A stretch of 64,000 nucleotides of DNA from JAHEFT01 sp963700705 (GCA_963700705.1 CAVOYQ010000006.1:124001-188000); one strand, 5' to 3'; shown: positions 36,064-47,347, counted from the first letter of the stretch. The notes: generated by a model not told the origin, from the sequence alone. Numbers and translations are program-made.

Positions 36064-39000
36064 CTAATTCGTCTGATCCAGTGCGGGCTTATCGGCTGGT
36101 GACTTCCGGCCCTTGAACCAGGCGACTACGCGTTCCCGGGTGCGCGCCTTGAGCTCGCCGACATCCACGCCGATCGCGTAGAGTGCCGGCACCATCAGCA
36201 GGGTGACAAAAAAGGCCACGAAGACCCCGCCAACCAGTGAAACCACGATCGGGATCAGGAACTTGGCCTGGATGGACCGTTCCATCATCATCGGAGTCAG
36301 GCCGACTATGGTGGTCGCCGTGGTCAGCATGATCGGACGGAACCGGACCACCCCGGCTTCAACGATCGCCTCCAGCGGCTTCATGCCTTTTTCCCGCAGG
36401 CGGTTGGTGTAGTCGATCAGGACCAGGTTGTCGTTGACGACCACGCCTGCAGCAGCAGCGATACCGAAGTAGCTGAAAATCGCCATGGTCATGTTCAGCA
36501 GGGCATGACCGTAGATCGCGCCGACGTAGGCGTAGGGCATGGCCACCATGATCAGCAACGGCTGCCAGTAACTCTGAAACGCGATGGCCAGCATGGCGTA
36601 CATCGCAAAGATAGCGATCAGGTAGAGCCCCATCACTTCCTTGATAAACCGCGCTTCGCCTTCAGCCTGGCCAACCGAACCGCGCTGGATCCCGGGATAA
36701 CGTTTCTCCCACTCCGGGAAGAAGTTTTCATCCAGGTCTTCCATGATGTCGTCACGGACGCTGTCCTTCAGATCGGCTGACACGCGTGCCGCCCGGTTGC
36801 CATTCCAGCGCTGAATCTGCTTTACGCCAGGCGCATATTCGAGTTCCGCCACCGACAGCAGTGGCACTTCGCGGCCATCAACGGTGCGAACGCGGAAATG
36901 CTTCAGGCTTTCGATGGATTGTCGCGAGGCCAGTGGATAATGGACCATGACCTTGACGTCCTGGCCCTCGCGCGGCAGGCGCTGGACTTCCTCGCCATAA
37001 TAAGCCTGGCGAACCTGCCGTGTGACATCGGACATCGTCAGTCCGAGCTTCTGGGCGCCCGGCTTGAGTACAATGCGTATTTCTTCCGAAGCGCTTTCCA
37101 GGTCATTGCGAACATCGTAAAGGGTTTCATAGGCGCGCAACTTGTTCTCGACGTCTGCGACCGCCAGTCGCAGTACATCGAGATCCGGATGGCGGATCGA
37201 CAGTTCAAAATCCGGTTCGTTATTGTTGTGGGTATATTCGACCGAAACTTGCTTCGCGTCGGGAATATCCCCCATCAACTCGCGCAAGCGAAGCGCCGCT
37301 TCCTTGGCGCTCATGTCACGGTGTTCGGGCGGCACCAGCTTGACGATGGCGATCACGCTGTCACGGCGCGAACGCGTGTACCAGTTCTCGATCAACTGGC
37401 CTTCGCCGGCGGTACGATGGTCAACCTCATCCACCAGGTCCTGCTCCGCTTTCTGTAACTGTGCCAGGATTTCCAGGGCGCGGCTGTAAGGCGCGCCCTC
37501 CGGCAAAATCACGTTTACGATGACCTGGTCTGATTCCATATCCGGCATGAATGCTTTCTTGACCCAGCCGGTACTGAACAGGCCGAACCCCACCACCAGC
37601 AGCGTGATGAAAATGCTGGTCACCAGGTAACGCCGGTCGACCGAAAACTGACCGATTTTCCGGTAACGCTTGTGCGCGAAATGGATGATACTGTCCGAAA
37701 TATGCTTCTGAAAACGGCCGAACCAGCGCAGCGTCGCTTCCTTCCGGGGCTGTAATTTCGATAAGTGGGATGGCAGGATAAACAGTGATTCAATCAATGA
37801 AAATGCCAGCGCCAGCACCACTACCCAGGTGATATGCCGGGTAAACTCGCTGGTTGAACCGCTCAGGAACAACCAGGGCAGGAACGCCATGACCGTGGTG
37901 GCGACCCCGAATATGACCGGTTTGGCCACCAGTTGGGTGCCGGCAACAGCAGCGCCCATCCCGCCACCGATCAGGTGTGACTCGGTGTGAATGCCTTCAC
38001 CCACGACGATGGCGTCATCCACCACGATACCCAGAACCAGCAGAAACGCGAAAGTGGACAGCATGTTCAGGGATACACCAACGGACGGCAGCAATACGAA
38101 CGCGCCTGCATAGGCGGTCGCGATACCCACACCCACCCAGAACGCCACGATCGGGCGCAGGGTCAGCACCAGGAACAGCATGACCAGGACCAGCCCCTGG
38201 GCCGCCGAACTGCCGATGGTCTTCATCCGGCTCTTGAAATCGTCCGCGTTGTCGGTCCAAAGCGTCAACTTGGCGCCTGTCGGCAAAGTGTCCTGGCGAT
38301 TCTTGATCCACTCCCGGATCGAATCGGACGCCTTGACAATGTCCATCGTCTCGGTGGTCATGACCTGGAGCAGCACCGCGGGTTCACCGTTCAGCGTGGC
38401 CAGGATCGGGTTGTCCTCGAACCCGTCGATCACGGTCGCCACGTCACCGACGCGCACGATACCGCCGTCGCTGGTCTGACGGATAATGATGTTGGAAAAT
38501 TCCGCCTCGGTGTCCGCCTGGCTGCGCACCTTGAGCTGGTAGGTTCCGACCTCGGTGCGAACGGACCCGGATGACTGGTTGATCGAGGTATTCCGGATGG
38601 CGGTTGCCACTTCACTGAAGCTCATGCCGTAACGGCGCAAGGCTTCCTCACTGACTTCGACAGAAACTTCCTCGTTGCGTACGCCAAACAGGTCAACAAT
38701 GCTGATGGCAGGCAACACCGCAGCTTCGCGGCGTAATACTTCTGCCAGGCGCTTCAGTTCGCGTTCCGACAGGTCGCCATGGACAGCTACCCGCATGAAT
38801 TCCTGGCGGTTGACCCATTGCCGCACCTGTGGGGGTTCGATATCACGCGGCAAGGATGCAATCGAATCGACACGGATTTTCACGTCGTTCATGAACTGGG
38901 TGAAGTCCACCTGTTGCTCGGCCAGGATGTAAACCCCGCCGTAACCTTCGGCAGACGTCGAGCGAACCCACTCGATGGAATCCAGGTCACTGACCGCTTC

Positions 39001-39207
39001 TTCGATGCGGGCGACGATCTGTTCCTCCACTTCCTGCGGGGCCGCTCCAGGCCAGCTGACTTCGATCTCCAGACCCGGGAAACGGACCTGCGGATCCATT
39101 TCCCGCTCCATGGAAAAGAATCCGATGGTGCCGGCCACGAAGATGCCGACCATCAGCAGGTTGGCGGCGACGTGGTTTCGCGCCCACCATTCGATCAATT
39201 GATTCAT
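36064..39207 (-). CDS. RND-family efflux permease
   Basis: A 1047-residue inner-membrane proton-driven pump of the AcrB/MexF superfamily. From MNQLIEWWARNHVAANLLM the layout is TM1, periplasmic loop 1, TM2-6 (including GIVVDDAIVVGEGIHTE with paired acidic residues in TM4), TM7, periplasmic loop 2 and TM8-12 (GVVVNDNLVLIDYTNR). The frame extends to 39270, but the ATG at 39207 has AGGA upstream and clears the end of the adaptor gene. It is more similar to the short-adaptor, environmentally common RND branch than to AcrB itself. No outer-membrane TolC partner is adjacent. Substrates unknown. Confidence 0.92.
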   Translation of the reverse strand: MNQLIEWWARNHVAANLLMVGIFVAGTIGFFSMEREMDPQVRFPGLEIEVSWPGAAPQEVEEQIVARIEEAVSDLDSIEWVRSTSAEGYGGVYILAEQQVDFTQFMNDVKIRVDSIASLPRDIEPPQVRQWVNRQEFMRVAVHGDLSERELKRLAEVLRREAAVLPAISIVDLFGVRNEEVSVEVSEEALRRYGMSFSEVATAIRNTSINQSSGSVRTEVGTYQLKVRSQADTEAEFSNIIIRQTSDGGIVRVGDVATVIDGFEDNPILATLNGEPAVLLQVMTTETMDIVKASDSIREWIKNRQDTLPTGAKLTLWTDNADDFKSRMKTIGSSAAQGLVLVMLFLVLTLRPIVAFWVGVGIATAYAGAFVLLPSVGVSLNMLSTFAFLLVLGIVVDDAIVVGEGIHTESHLIGGGMGAAVAGTQLVAKPVIFGVATTVMAFLPWLFLSGSTSEFTRHITWVVVLALAFSLIESLFILPSHLSKLQPRKEATLRWFGRFQKHISDSIIHFAHKRYRKIGQFSVDRRYLVTSIFITLLVVGFGLFSTGWVKKAFMPDMESDQVIVNVILPEGAPYSRALEILAQLQKAEQDLVDEVDHRTAGEGQLIENWYTRSRRDSVIAIVKLVPPEHRDMSAKEAALRLRELMGDIPDAKQVSVEYTHNNNEPDFELSIRHPDLDVLRLAVADVENKLRAYETLYDVRNDLESASEEIRIVLKPGAQKLGLTMSDVTRQVRQAYYGEEVQRLPREGQDVKVMVHYPLASRQSIESLKHFRVRTVDGREVPLLSVAELEYAPGVKQIQRWNGNRAARVSADLKDSVRDDIMEDLDENFFPEWEKRYPGIQRGSVGQAEGEARFIKEVMGLYLIAIFAMYAMLAIAFQSYWQPLLIMVAMPYAYVGAIYGHALLNMTMAIFSYFGIAAAAGVVVNDNLVLIDYTNRLREKGMKPLEAIVEAGVVRFRPIMLTTATTIVGLTPMMMERSIQAKFLIPIVVSLVGGVFVAFFVTLLMVPALYAIGVDVGELKARTRERVVAWFKGRKSPADKPALDQTN

Positions 39208-39217
39208 GCGTCTTTTC

Positions 39218-40402
39218 CTAGCCCTGTGTTGCGCGAAATACCGGTTCGACTGCCATGCCGTCCGCGGCATTTGGCAGGGTTGAAGTCACGACGTGCTCAC
39301 CCGGGCTTACGCCGCTGGTGACCATGACCTGCTCCTCCGAAGTGGACAGCACTTTGACCGTTCTGATCTCCAGCCGGTTTTCAGAATTAATCACGTAGAC
39401 AGTATCCTGGTTGCGTAAAGCCAGCCGCGGCATTACGTAAGCGGACTGCTCCGAAACACCTTCGATCTCTGCACTGACGAACATGCCGACCGCCAGGGGC
39501 ATTCCTTCCGTCGCGCCCAGGCCGTAAGGATCAACAACCTCGGCCGTGGCATAGATCAGGCGCGTGTCCTGGTTGATCGACGCGTCAACACGAACGATTT
39601 GCCCTTGCCAATAGAAATCACGGTCGCCCAGGGTTGCCCTGAAACTGACCTGCGGCGCTGTAAGCCGGTCTTCCGCCTTGTAGCCCAGGGGCAGGTTGAG
39701 TTCAACCAACTGCCTGTCGGTCAACGGCAGGCGGACTTCGGCGACATCAATCGAAAACACGCGGCCTGCCTTGGCGCCCATGGTGACGTATTGACCAATA
39801 CCTACCAGGCGTTCGCTCACCCGGCCGTAAAAAGGCACCCGGATCTCGGTGCGATCAAGGTCAATACGCGCCTGCTGCAAATCCGCCCCGGCGGCAAGCA
39901 GCTTGGCTTCTGCCTCTGCGACCTGGGTCAGGTTGAGGGAAAATGGCGTTGGCTCCTGGTTCTTGCGCCCATCGCGCCACTCTTCTTTCTTCAGTTTTGC
40001 CGTCGCATTCTCGCGCTCCAGCGCTGTTTGCGCCTCGGCCACGCGCGCTTCAGCCCGCACCACGGCCAACTGGTACTCGGTATCGTCGATTTTCAGCAAC
40101 ATCGTGTCGGGGCCAAATTCCGCTCCTTCATTGAAGCTTTCGGACATTGCGACGATGCGTCCCGAGACCTGGGGAATCAGGTCAATTTCGGTTTTCGGCC
40201 TGACTTCACCCTGGGTCTTGACGCCGATGGTGACCTTTTCGGCCTTCACTTCATCCACGTAAAGTGAAATCGGCCTCGCCTCTTCGTCCGTTGTTTCAGG
40301 TTCAGGCTTGGCTGCAATCAGCACCTGGATGATCACAACGCCGGCGACCAGGACCAAAACGGGCGCCGTAAATTTCAGTATTTTTTTCACTTTGAACCTC
40401 AT
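39218..40402 (-). CDS. RND efflux periplasmic adaptor (membrane fusion protein)
   Basis: A 394-residue adaptor from MRFKVKKILKFTAPVLVL, an N-terminal membrane anchor or signal. Lipoyl halves TQGEVRPKTEIDLIPQVSGRI and RVPFYGRVSERLVGIG flank a coiled coil (AVVRAEARVAEAQTALE and following). Beta-barrel and membrane-proximal parts follow. It is 10 bp from the RND permease, so the two are co-transcribed. The frame is open to 40453, but the upstream extension is not signal-like. Confidence 0.92.
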   Translation of the reverse strand: MRFKVKKILKFTAPVLVLVAGVVIIQVLIAAKPEPETTDEEARPISLYVDEVKAEKVTIGVKTQGEVRPKTEIDLIPQVSGRIVAMSESFNEGAEFGPDTMLLKIDDTEYQLAVVRAEARVAEAQTALERENATAKLKKEEWRDGRKNQEPTPFSLNLTQVAEAEAKLLAAGADLQQARIDLDRTEIRVPFYGRVSERLVGIGQYVTMGAKAGRVFSIDVAEVRLPLTDRQLVELNLPLGYKAEDRLTAPQVSFRATLGDRDFYWQGQIVRVDASINQDTRLIYATAEVVDPYGLGATEGMPLAVGMFVSAEIEGVSEQSAYVMPRLALRNQDTVYVINSENRLEIRTVKVLSTSEEQVMVTSGVSPGEHVVTSTLPNAADGMAVEPVFRATQG

Positions 40403-40504
40403 AATCGTCCGGAGCGTATCTGAACACAATGGAAACAGGCTTACATGAGCCAAAAGTCAGGCCCGATTATTAGTAAGACGTATCAAACCGGGTTTTGGTT
40501 GCAC

Positions 40505-40510
40505 TATAAT
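40505..40510 (+). promoter_or_regulatory. Consensus -10 box upstream of SYLF gene 2
   Basis: A perfect TATAAT, 37 bp before the ATG, in the 144-bp divergent gap with the RND adaptor. No good -35 is visible at the normal distance (TATCAA near 40481 is the best). Placement is tentative. Confidence 0.4.
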
Positions 40511-40546
40511 GGTCGACTCCCCACTCCGTTCCGGAGATTTATCAGA

Positions 40547-41119
40547 ATGAACCGCTTGATTTACGCGCTGCTTTCCGCCGCGCTGCTGTCACTTTCAGTC
40601 AACAGCCATGCCCTTTTCGGCAAGGACCATCCTGACAAGGAACGCAAGCAACTGCAGGAAGCGCGTGAGCAAGCCCTTGAAAATTTGTACGAAGAAAAGC
40701 CATCCGCCCGGGAAGAAATTAGGGATTCCAAGGGCTACGCGGTCTTCTCCAGCCTGGGCATCAACGTACTCCTGGTCTCGACCGAGAATGGAGGCGGCAT
40801 TCTGCGCGACAACACCAACGGGAAAGATACCTATATGCGGATGTTTTCGGCCGGCGGCGGTTTCGGCATGGGCATAAAAGATTTCAGTGTCATTTTCATC
40901 TTCCACACGACCGAGGCCATGGAGAAATTCAAGGACTCCGGATGGGATTTCTCGGGCCAGGCGGATGCCGCGGCCCAAACCGGGAGTACCGGCGGTTCGG
41001 CCGATGCCGAGGCAACCGTGATACCGGGTACGACGATTTACCAACTGACCAAGTCGGGCCTGGCCCTGCAGGCGACGCTGCAAGGCACCAAGTTCTGGCA
41101 GGATGAAGACCTGAACTGA
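40547..41119 (+). CDS. SYLF (YSC84-like) domain protein 2, exported
   Basis: A 190-residue protein with signal peptide MNRLIYALLSAALLSLSVNS ending at SHA-LF, a charged helix (KERKQLQEAREQALENLY) and a SYLF-like core: DSKGYAVFSSLGINVLLVSTE, GGGFGMGIKDFSVIFIFH and TIYQLTKSGLALQATLQG. CCGGAG lies upstream of the ATG; the longer frame to 40445 has no support. It is a diverged relative of the SYLF protein at 33.8 kb. Function unknown; family members bind lipids. It is followed immediately by an LtaS-like gene. Confidence 0.8.
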   Translation: MNRLIYALLSAALLSLSVNSHALFGKDHPDKERKQLQEAREQALENLYEEKPSAREEIRDSKGYAVFSSLGINVLLVSTENGGGILRDNTNGKDTYMRMFSAGGGFGMGIKDFSVIFIFHTTEAMEKFKDSGWDFSGQADAAAQTGSTGGSADAEATVIPGTTIYQLTKSGLALQATLQGTKFWQDEDLN

Positions 41120-43149
41120 TTGCAATTGAAACCTTTGAGCTTCACCAATCTACTGACGATTCTTCGGCGCCCGCTCGTTCTGGGCGCTTTTTTCCTGGTC
41201 GCGCTGTCGGCGTCCAGGCTGATCCTGATCGCATTGTTCTGGGATCGCGTCTCGGCAACGGGCGGACTGGGATTTATCCTGCTGCAGGGCGTCCGTTTCG
41301 ACCTCATCCTGACCGGCATGCTGATCGGCCCTGTCCTGGTGTTCAAACCCCTGTTCCACACGGCGCGATGGATGCTGCGGCCCACCCGGTGGTTCTGGTC
41401 GGTCTATCTCGGGTTGGCGTCCGCCGCCGCATTCTTCGTGGAGGCCTCGACCTGGTCGTTTATCCGGGAATACGACAGCCGCCCGAATTACATTTTTGTT
41501 GAATACCTGGCTTATCCCAGGGAGTTACTCGGAACACTGGGAGGTTCCCACCTGGTTGAACTGCTGGTGTTCGGCACGTTGACCCTGGTCATTTTCTGGT
41601 CGGTTTTCCGCTGGAACCGGAACGATCCTGCTGCTTCGATCATGGTTCCTTCATGGCAAGCCTCTGCTGGCCGCGCCCTTGCTGGCCATCCTGGTGGTCC
41701 TGGTGATCCGGTCGACGCTCGATCATCGCCCGATCAACCCCAGTGTGGCCGCGTTTTCTCCGGACAGCATGGTCAACCAATTGCCTCTCAACTCCCCTTA
41801 TTCCGTGATGTACGCCGTCTACGAGCAACGCCGCGATGCGAAAGACAGTAATGTCCGCTACGGCGCCATGACAGAAGACGAGGTGCTGACGTACGTACTC
41901 GAAGATGCCGGCATAAAACGCCACGAGGTCGCGGATGGCCGGGGACCGTCGTTCCACCTTCAGGAACCGACTTTTCAGTTCAGCCGGCCGAAAAACATCG
42001 TCATCGTGCTGGAAGAGAGCCTGGGCGCGGAATTCGTCGGCAGCCTGGGAGGCAGGCCATTGACGCCTATCCTGGATGCCGCGGCGACGCAAAGGCATCT
42101 GGTTCGATCAACTCTATGCCACCGGCACCCGTTCGGTGCGTGGAATCGAAGCCGTGGTGACCGGCATCACCCCCACCGCACGCGAAGTGTGGTCAAACTG
42201 GCGGAAACACAAAATCACTTTTTCACACTCGCCTCGTTGCTCAGGGCACAGGGGTATCAAACCAGTTTCATTTACGGCGGCGAAGCGCATTTTGACAATA
42301 TGAAGCGGTTCTTTCTGGCCAACGGCTTCGACACGGTTATCGACGAGAAAGATTACCCGGACCCGGACTACCTCGGCACCTGGGGCGTGTCGGACGAAGA
42401 CCTGTTCAACCGGGCTGATCAGCACTTCACGCAAGCCGGAGACCAACCCTTCTTCAGCCTGGTCTTCACCTCCAGCAACCACGAGCCCTTTGATATTCCG
42501 GCCGGGCGCGTGACGCCCGAAACCGGCCCGGACGGCCCCCGCGAAACAGCCGTGAAATACTCGGATTACGCGGTGGGCAAATTTCTCGAGCACGCCGAGT
42601 CATCGGCTTACTGGGACAATACGGTGATCCTGGTGATCGCCGACCACAATTCGCGCGTTTACGGCGACCAGTTGGTGCCGGTTGATCGTTTTCACATCCC
42701 GGGATTGATCGTCGGGGGCGGGATTGAACCCCGGTTCGTGCCGGGCATCAGCAGCCAGATCGACATGTTGCCCACCCTGCTGTCCCTGGCGGGCGTCCGG
42801 CGGAACACCCCGCCATCGGGCGCGACCTGACACGGCCTGAGTACATCGACGGGGCCGGCCGGGCCATGATGCAGTTCAACCGGGTTGCGGCCTTCATGGT
42901 TCCCGGGCGGATTGTCGATCCTGCAACCCGATCTGCCGGCTCAATCGTATCTTTATGAGCCGGGCGGTTCTTTCCGCCCGGATCCGGATCCCGACCCGGG
43001 ACTCGAAAAGCTGGCGATCGCCTATTCCTGGTTCGCCCCGCTGGTGATCCAGAACAACTGGTACCGGGACGCGGGGTCGCCTGATTCATCCAGAGGATCT
43101 CGCCGGAAGAAAAACCCTGACCTTTCCGATGAGGGTTTCCATTGATTAA
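41120..43149 (+). CDS. LtaS/MdoB-like membrane phosphoglycerol transferase (sulfatase fold), about five frameshifts
   Basis: The N-terminal part has four or five hydrophobic helices (LVLGAFFLVALSASRLIL, GMLIGPVLVF, LGLASAAAFF, LLVFGTLTLVIFWSVF). The extracytoplasmic catalytic domain shows FSRPKNIVIVLEES (metal Glu), YATGTRSVRG (Thr nucleophile region), FIYGGEAHFDN, FTSSNHEPF and IADHNSR, as in lipoteichoic-acid synthase and OpgB relatives. The expected product modifies glycans or lipids with phosphoglycerol. Frames change at about 41660, 42095, 42200, 42805, 42905 and 43075; the end LAGRKTLTFPMRVSID at 43149 is inferred. The TTG start adjoins the SYLF stop, suggesting an operon. Confidence 0.8.
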
Positions 43150-43160
43150 GTGACTTCCGG

Positions 43161-44565
43161 TTAAAGCGCCTTGTATACCGCTTCCAGCGTGTCCTTGGCG
43201 TCGCCGAACAACATGCGCGTATTGTCCAGGAAAAACAGCGGATTCTGAACGCCCGCGTACCCTGTGGCCATGCTGCGCTTGAGCACGATGGAGGTCTTGC
43301 CGTTCCAGCACTCGAGCACCGGCATGCCGCCGATCGGGCCGTCCGGATCGGTCAACGCCGAGGGATTCACGATATCGTTGGCGCCGATGACCACTGAAAC
43401 ATCGACTTTCGGGAAGTCTTCGTTGATTTCATCCATCTCGAAGACGATGTCATAGGGAACCTTGGCTTCGGCCAGCAGCACGTTCATGTGTCCCGGCATG
43501 CGTCCGGCAACCGGATGGATGCCGAAGCGCACATTGACGCCCTGTTCACGCAGCTTTTGCGAGATTTCATGGACGATGTGCTGCGCCTGGGCAACCGCCA
43601 TGCCGTAACCGGGAATGATCATGACTTCCTTGGCGTCCTTCAGCAGCTCAGCCGTGTCTTCAGCGCGAAATGGGCACGACCTCGCCCTGGTCTTCATCGC
43701 CCGCCACCACGGTGCCTTCCGACGTGCCGAAGCCACCGGCGATCACGGCAAGGAACTTGCGGTTCATCGCGCGGCACATGATGTAACTGAGGATCGCGCC
43801 GCTGGAACCGACCAGTGCGCCGGTCACGATCAGCAGGTCATTGCCCAGCATGAAACCGGTCGCCGATGCGGCCCAACCCGAGTAGCTGTTGAGCATGGAC
43901 ACCACCACCGGCATGTCCGCGCCGCCGATCGCCATGACCATGTGAATACCGAACACCAGCGCGATGACGGTCATGATGATCAGTGGCTGCATGCCGCCGC
44001 CAGCCGCCGACTGCAGGACAAACTGATACGCGAACCAGATCGCGGCAATCAGCAAGGCAAGATTGAACCAATGCCGTCCGGGCAGGGTCAGCGGCTTACC
44101 GCCGATACGTCCGGACAACTTGCCAAAAGCGATGACGGAACCTGAAAACGTCACGGCGCCGATCAGGATTCCGAGGTAGGTTTCGATGTCGTGAATGGTC
44201 AGTTCGACACCGGCGAAATGCGTGAGCCGGCCCGGATCCATGAAATTGGCGAAGCCGACAGCCACTGCCGCGGCGCCCACGAGGCTATGCAGAATGGCCA
44301 CGAGTTCCGGCATCTGCGTCATCTGCACCCGGCGTGCCGCAATCAGCCCGATCGTGCCGCCGATGACCAGTGCTCCGAGCAGCAGCTCGTAGTGCTGGGT
44401 GACCACACCCATCACGGTGGCGACCAGTGCGATCGTCATACCGATGACGCCGTACCAGTTACCCCGCCTGGCGGTTTCCTGGTTGGAAAGCCCGCCCAGC
44501 GCGAGGATGAAAAGGATGGTCGCAATGATATACGACATGGCGATAATTCCAGTATTGGTAATCAT
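43161..44565 (-). CDS. pntB: NAD(P) transhydrogenase subunit beta, one frameshift
   Basis: Membrane and NADP-binding subunit of proton-translocating transhydrogenase. From MITNTGIIAMSYIIATILFI there are about eight to nine transmembrane helices (domain II), then domain III with IIPGYGMAVAQAQ, HPVAGRMPGHMNVLLAEA and VIGANDIVNP binding NADP(H). The frame breaks at about 43665-43690, in the linker after the last helix. Joined length is about 467, as normal. Eight bp separate it from pntA: a two-gene operon. Confidence 0.94.
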
Positions 44566-44572
44566 GACGGCC

Positions 44573-46109
44573 TCACTTCCTGAACATTTCAAGCATGCGG
44601 CGGGTGACTGCAAAACCACCCACGATGTTGATACTTGCGATACCCGCGGTTGCCACCGCGATCCACTTGATCACCTCGGTGTCGGAACTGATCTGAATCA
44701 GGGCGCCGATAATGATGATGCTCGAGATCGCGTTGGTCACGCTCATCAGCGGCGTATGCAGTGCGGCAGTTACGTTCCAGATCACCATGTAGCCGACAAA
44801 ACAGGCCAGCACGAACACCGTGAAATGCGCCATGAAGGATGCCGGCGCAACGGCGCCGAGCCCGAGCAGTCCAAGGCCCGGCGAGCACCATGCCAATGAT
44901 CGGACCAGCCACCGAAGGTTTTTTCTTCTCGACCACCGGGGCCGGGGCAGGCTTGGGCTTCTTCTTCGGAGCTGCGGAAAGTTTCGGCGCCGGTGGCGGC
45001 CAGGTGGTCTCGCCGTCCTTGCAAACGGTCGCGCCGCGAAATACCTCGTCCTCCATGTCGACCACGATCTGGCCGTCTTTCGCCGGCGTCAGGTCGGTCA
45101 ACAGGTGACGTAAATTGGTCGCGTACAGTTGGCTGGATTGCGCCGCCAGCCTGCTGGGCAGATCCGTGTAACCGATAATGGTCACACCGTGAACATTCAC
45201 CACGCTGCCGGGCTCGGTCAACTCGCAATTGCCGCCCTGTTCGGCGGCCAGGTCGACGATCACGCTGCCGTCCTTCATCGACTCAACCATTTCCGCGGTG
45301 ATCAGGCGTGGCGCGGGCCGGCCAGGAATCAAAGCCGTGGTGATGATGATGTCTACCTCTTTGGCCTGCTCGGCAAACAGCGCCATCTCGGCCTTGATGA
45401 ACTCATCACTCATGACCTTGGCGTAGCCGCCTTCGCCGGAGCCATCCTCGTCGGCAAAATCGAGCATCAGGAACTCGGCGCTCATGCTTTCAATCTGCTC
45501 TTTCACTTCCGGGCGGGTGTCAAAGGAACGGACAATTGCGCCCATGCTCTGTGCAGCGCCGATGGCCGCCAGGCCGGCGACGCCGGCGCCGATAACCAGC
45601 ACTTTCGCCGGGGGAACCTTGCCGGCTGCCGTGATCTGCCCGGTGAAAAAGCGCCCGAAATGCTGGGCGGCTTCGACCACGGCCCGGTAGCCCGCGATGT
45701 TCGCCATGGAACTCAGGGCGTCTACTTTCTGGGCGCGCGAGATGCGCGGGACGCTGTCCATCGCCATGGCTGTCACGCCGCTATCGGTAAGCTGCTGCAG
45801 CAATTCGGGATTTTGAGCCGGCCACAGGAAACTGATCAGGGTCTGTCCGGATTTGAGCTTCGCGGCTTCTTCGCTTTCCGGCCCGCGAACTTTCAGAATG
45901 ATATCCGAATTGGCCCAGATGTCATCCGCAGTCGCCGCGACGGAACAACCGGCCGCTTCATAGGACGAATCAGAATAATTTGCCGCGGCACCCGCATTGG
46001 ATTCAACCGCAACATCAAAACCCAGTTTTATCAGCTGGGCTGCCACGTCCGGGGTCGTGGCTACGCGCTTTTCACCCGCGTATATCTCCCTCGGTACACC
46101 GATTTTCAT
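44573..46109 (-). CDS. pntA: NAD(P) transhydrogenase subunit alpha, one frameshift
   Basis: The NAD-binding domain I (MKIGVPREIYAGEKRVATTP; VLVIGAGVAGLAAIGAAQSMGA) is fused to a proline/lysine-rich linker and the four-helix domain IIa (FTVFVLACFVGYMVIWNVTAALHTPL), i.e. the E. coli-type full-length alpha subunit rather than the split alpha1/alpha2 of Rhodospirillum. A frame break at about 44880-44896, in the helix after VAGPIIGMVLA, leaves a misread tail in the original frame. Repaired length is about 512. First gene of the pntAB operon. Confidence 0.94.
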
Positions 46110-46287
46110 AAGAAATCTCCGGTTGATTTGACGTTTACAGCCTGGATTCTTCGATTGGCTGATCTTTTTCTTCCGTTCGTATCAGGTCGTTATCGACGAA
46201 CTTAAATATGATTCATCGTGAGGATACCGGCAAAAGCCCCTAGCGTGTAGATTTAGGTCAATAAAAACGACTTTTTGACGCTTCAGG

Positions 46288-47226
46288 CTAGGACGAGAAC
46301 TTGCCCCGCCGGATCCGCTCCGCTTCCATTTGCTCTACTTCGCGTGAACCGGAAATCACGATTTCCGGGTTGGGCACGTAATCCAGGTCGTAATTGCCCC
46401 GCTGGTACGGTGCTGAATTCAAAATTACACGCAGCGCGTTCAACCGCGCCTCGTGCTTGTTGTTCGAACGGATAACCGTCCAGGGCGCATGGTTGGAATG
46501 GGTGCGCTTGAGCATTTCGTACTTCTGGCTGGTGAAGTCATCCCAGCGCTCCTGGGCCTGCAGGTCCACTTCACTCAGTTTCCACTGGCGCAGCAGGTCG
46601 TTCTTGCGGCGGTCGAAGCGCTTGGACTGTTCACCCTTCGTGACACTGAAATACAGCTTGACGAGCAGCGTGCCCTGGCGCACCAGGTCCCGCTCAAAGC
46701 CCACGACGCCTTTCATGAAGGTCTGGTATTCCTCGGGTGTACAAAAACCGAAAATCGGCTCTACCATGGCCCGGTTGTACCAACTGCGATCAAACAGCAC
46801 AGCCTCTCCCCCGCGCGGGAATTGCTTGACATAACGCTGAAAGAACCACTGGGTGCGTTCCGCTTCGGTCGGTTTTCCAAGGGCCACGACCCGGTAGTGT
46901 TTTTCGTTCATGTACCGGGCGACCCGGCGAATGGTTCCGCCCTTGCCGGAAGCATCCCGCCCTTCGAAAATGATGATCATCCTGCGCTTGGTTTCTTCGA
47001 GATATTTCTGCAGAAGGATCAACTCAGCCTGGAACGGTTTCAGGCTTTTTTCACGTTCGACACTTTCCAGCGTTGAAAGGATTTTTGCGGCGCCCTGCTG
47101 TTCGATCGCGGCACGCAGCAACGCGTTCTCGGCCAAAATGTCCTCGGCGCTGGGGGATGGAAGGCTTTCTTCTTCGGTAATGGTGTCCTGTGCAATGTCC
47201 GCAGGATTGGATACTGGTGTTGTCAC
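46288..47226 (-). CDS. ppk2: Polyphosphate kinase 2 family protein
   Basis: A 312-residue PPK2 enzyme, using polyphosphate to phosphorylate nucleotides (NDP or NMP). Walker A GRDASGKGG (89-97), the lid region, Walker B LFDRSWYNRA and WDDFTSQKYEM are clear. The single-domain length and the 80-residue N-terminal coiled extension suggest a class I type enzyme acting on NDPs. The 178-bp gap to pntA (46110-46287) shows no repeat or terminator. Monocistronic by layout. Confidence 0.93.
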   Translation of the reverse strand: MTTPVSNPADIAQDTITEEESLPSPSAEDILAENALLRAAIEQQGAAKILSTLESVEREKSLKPFQAELILLQKYLEETKRRMIIIFEGRDASGKGGTIRRVARYMNEKHYRVVALGKPTEAERTQWFFQRYVKQFPRGGEAVLFDRSWYNRAMVEPIFGFCTPEEYQTFMKGVVGFERDLVRQGTLLVKLYFSVTKGEQSKRFDRRKNDLLRQWKLSEVDLQAQERWDDFTSQKYEMLKRTHSNHAPWTVIRSNNKHEARLNALRVILNSAPYQRGNYDLDYVPNPEIVISGSREVEQMEAERIRRGKFSS

Positions 47227-47294
47227 TTCTTCGGGCCCTCTGGTCAGCCGGGGGTCCTTATTCTACCAACTAATTGTGGGGTCAGAAGAATTTT

Positions 47295-47347
47295 GGGGTC
47301 AGAGTAAAGGGACAGAGTGGCGCACTCTGTCCCTTTACTCTGACCCC
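47295..47347. repeat. 53-bp palindrome with GGGGTCAGAGTAAAGG arms (copy 2)
   Basis: A 25-bp stem (outer GGGGTCAGAGTAAAGG, inner GACAGAGTG) around a 3-bp centre. The outer 16 bp of each arm are identical to the copy at 10444-10491, whereas the inner stem differs. An extra partial copy GGGGTCAGA lies just left at 47278. Confidence 0.85.
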
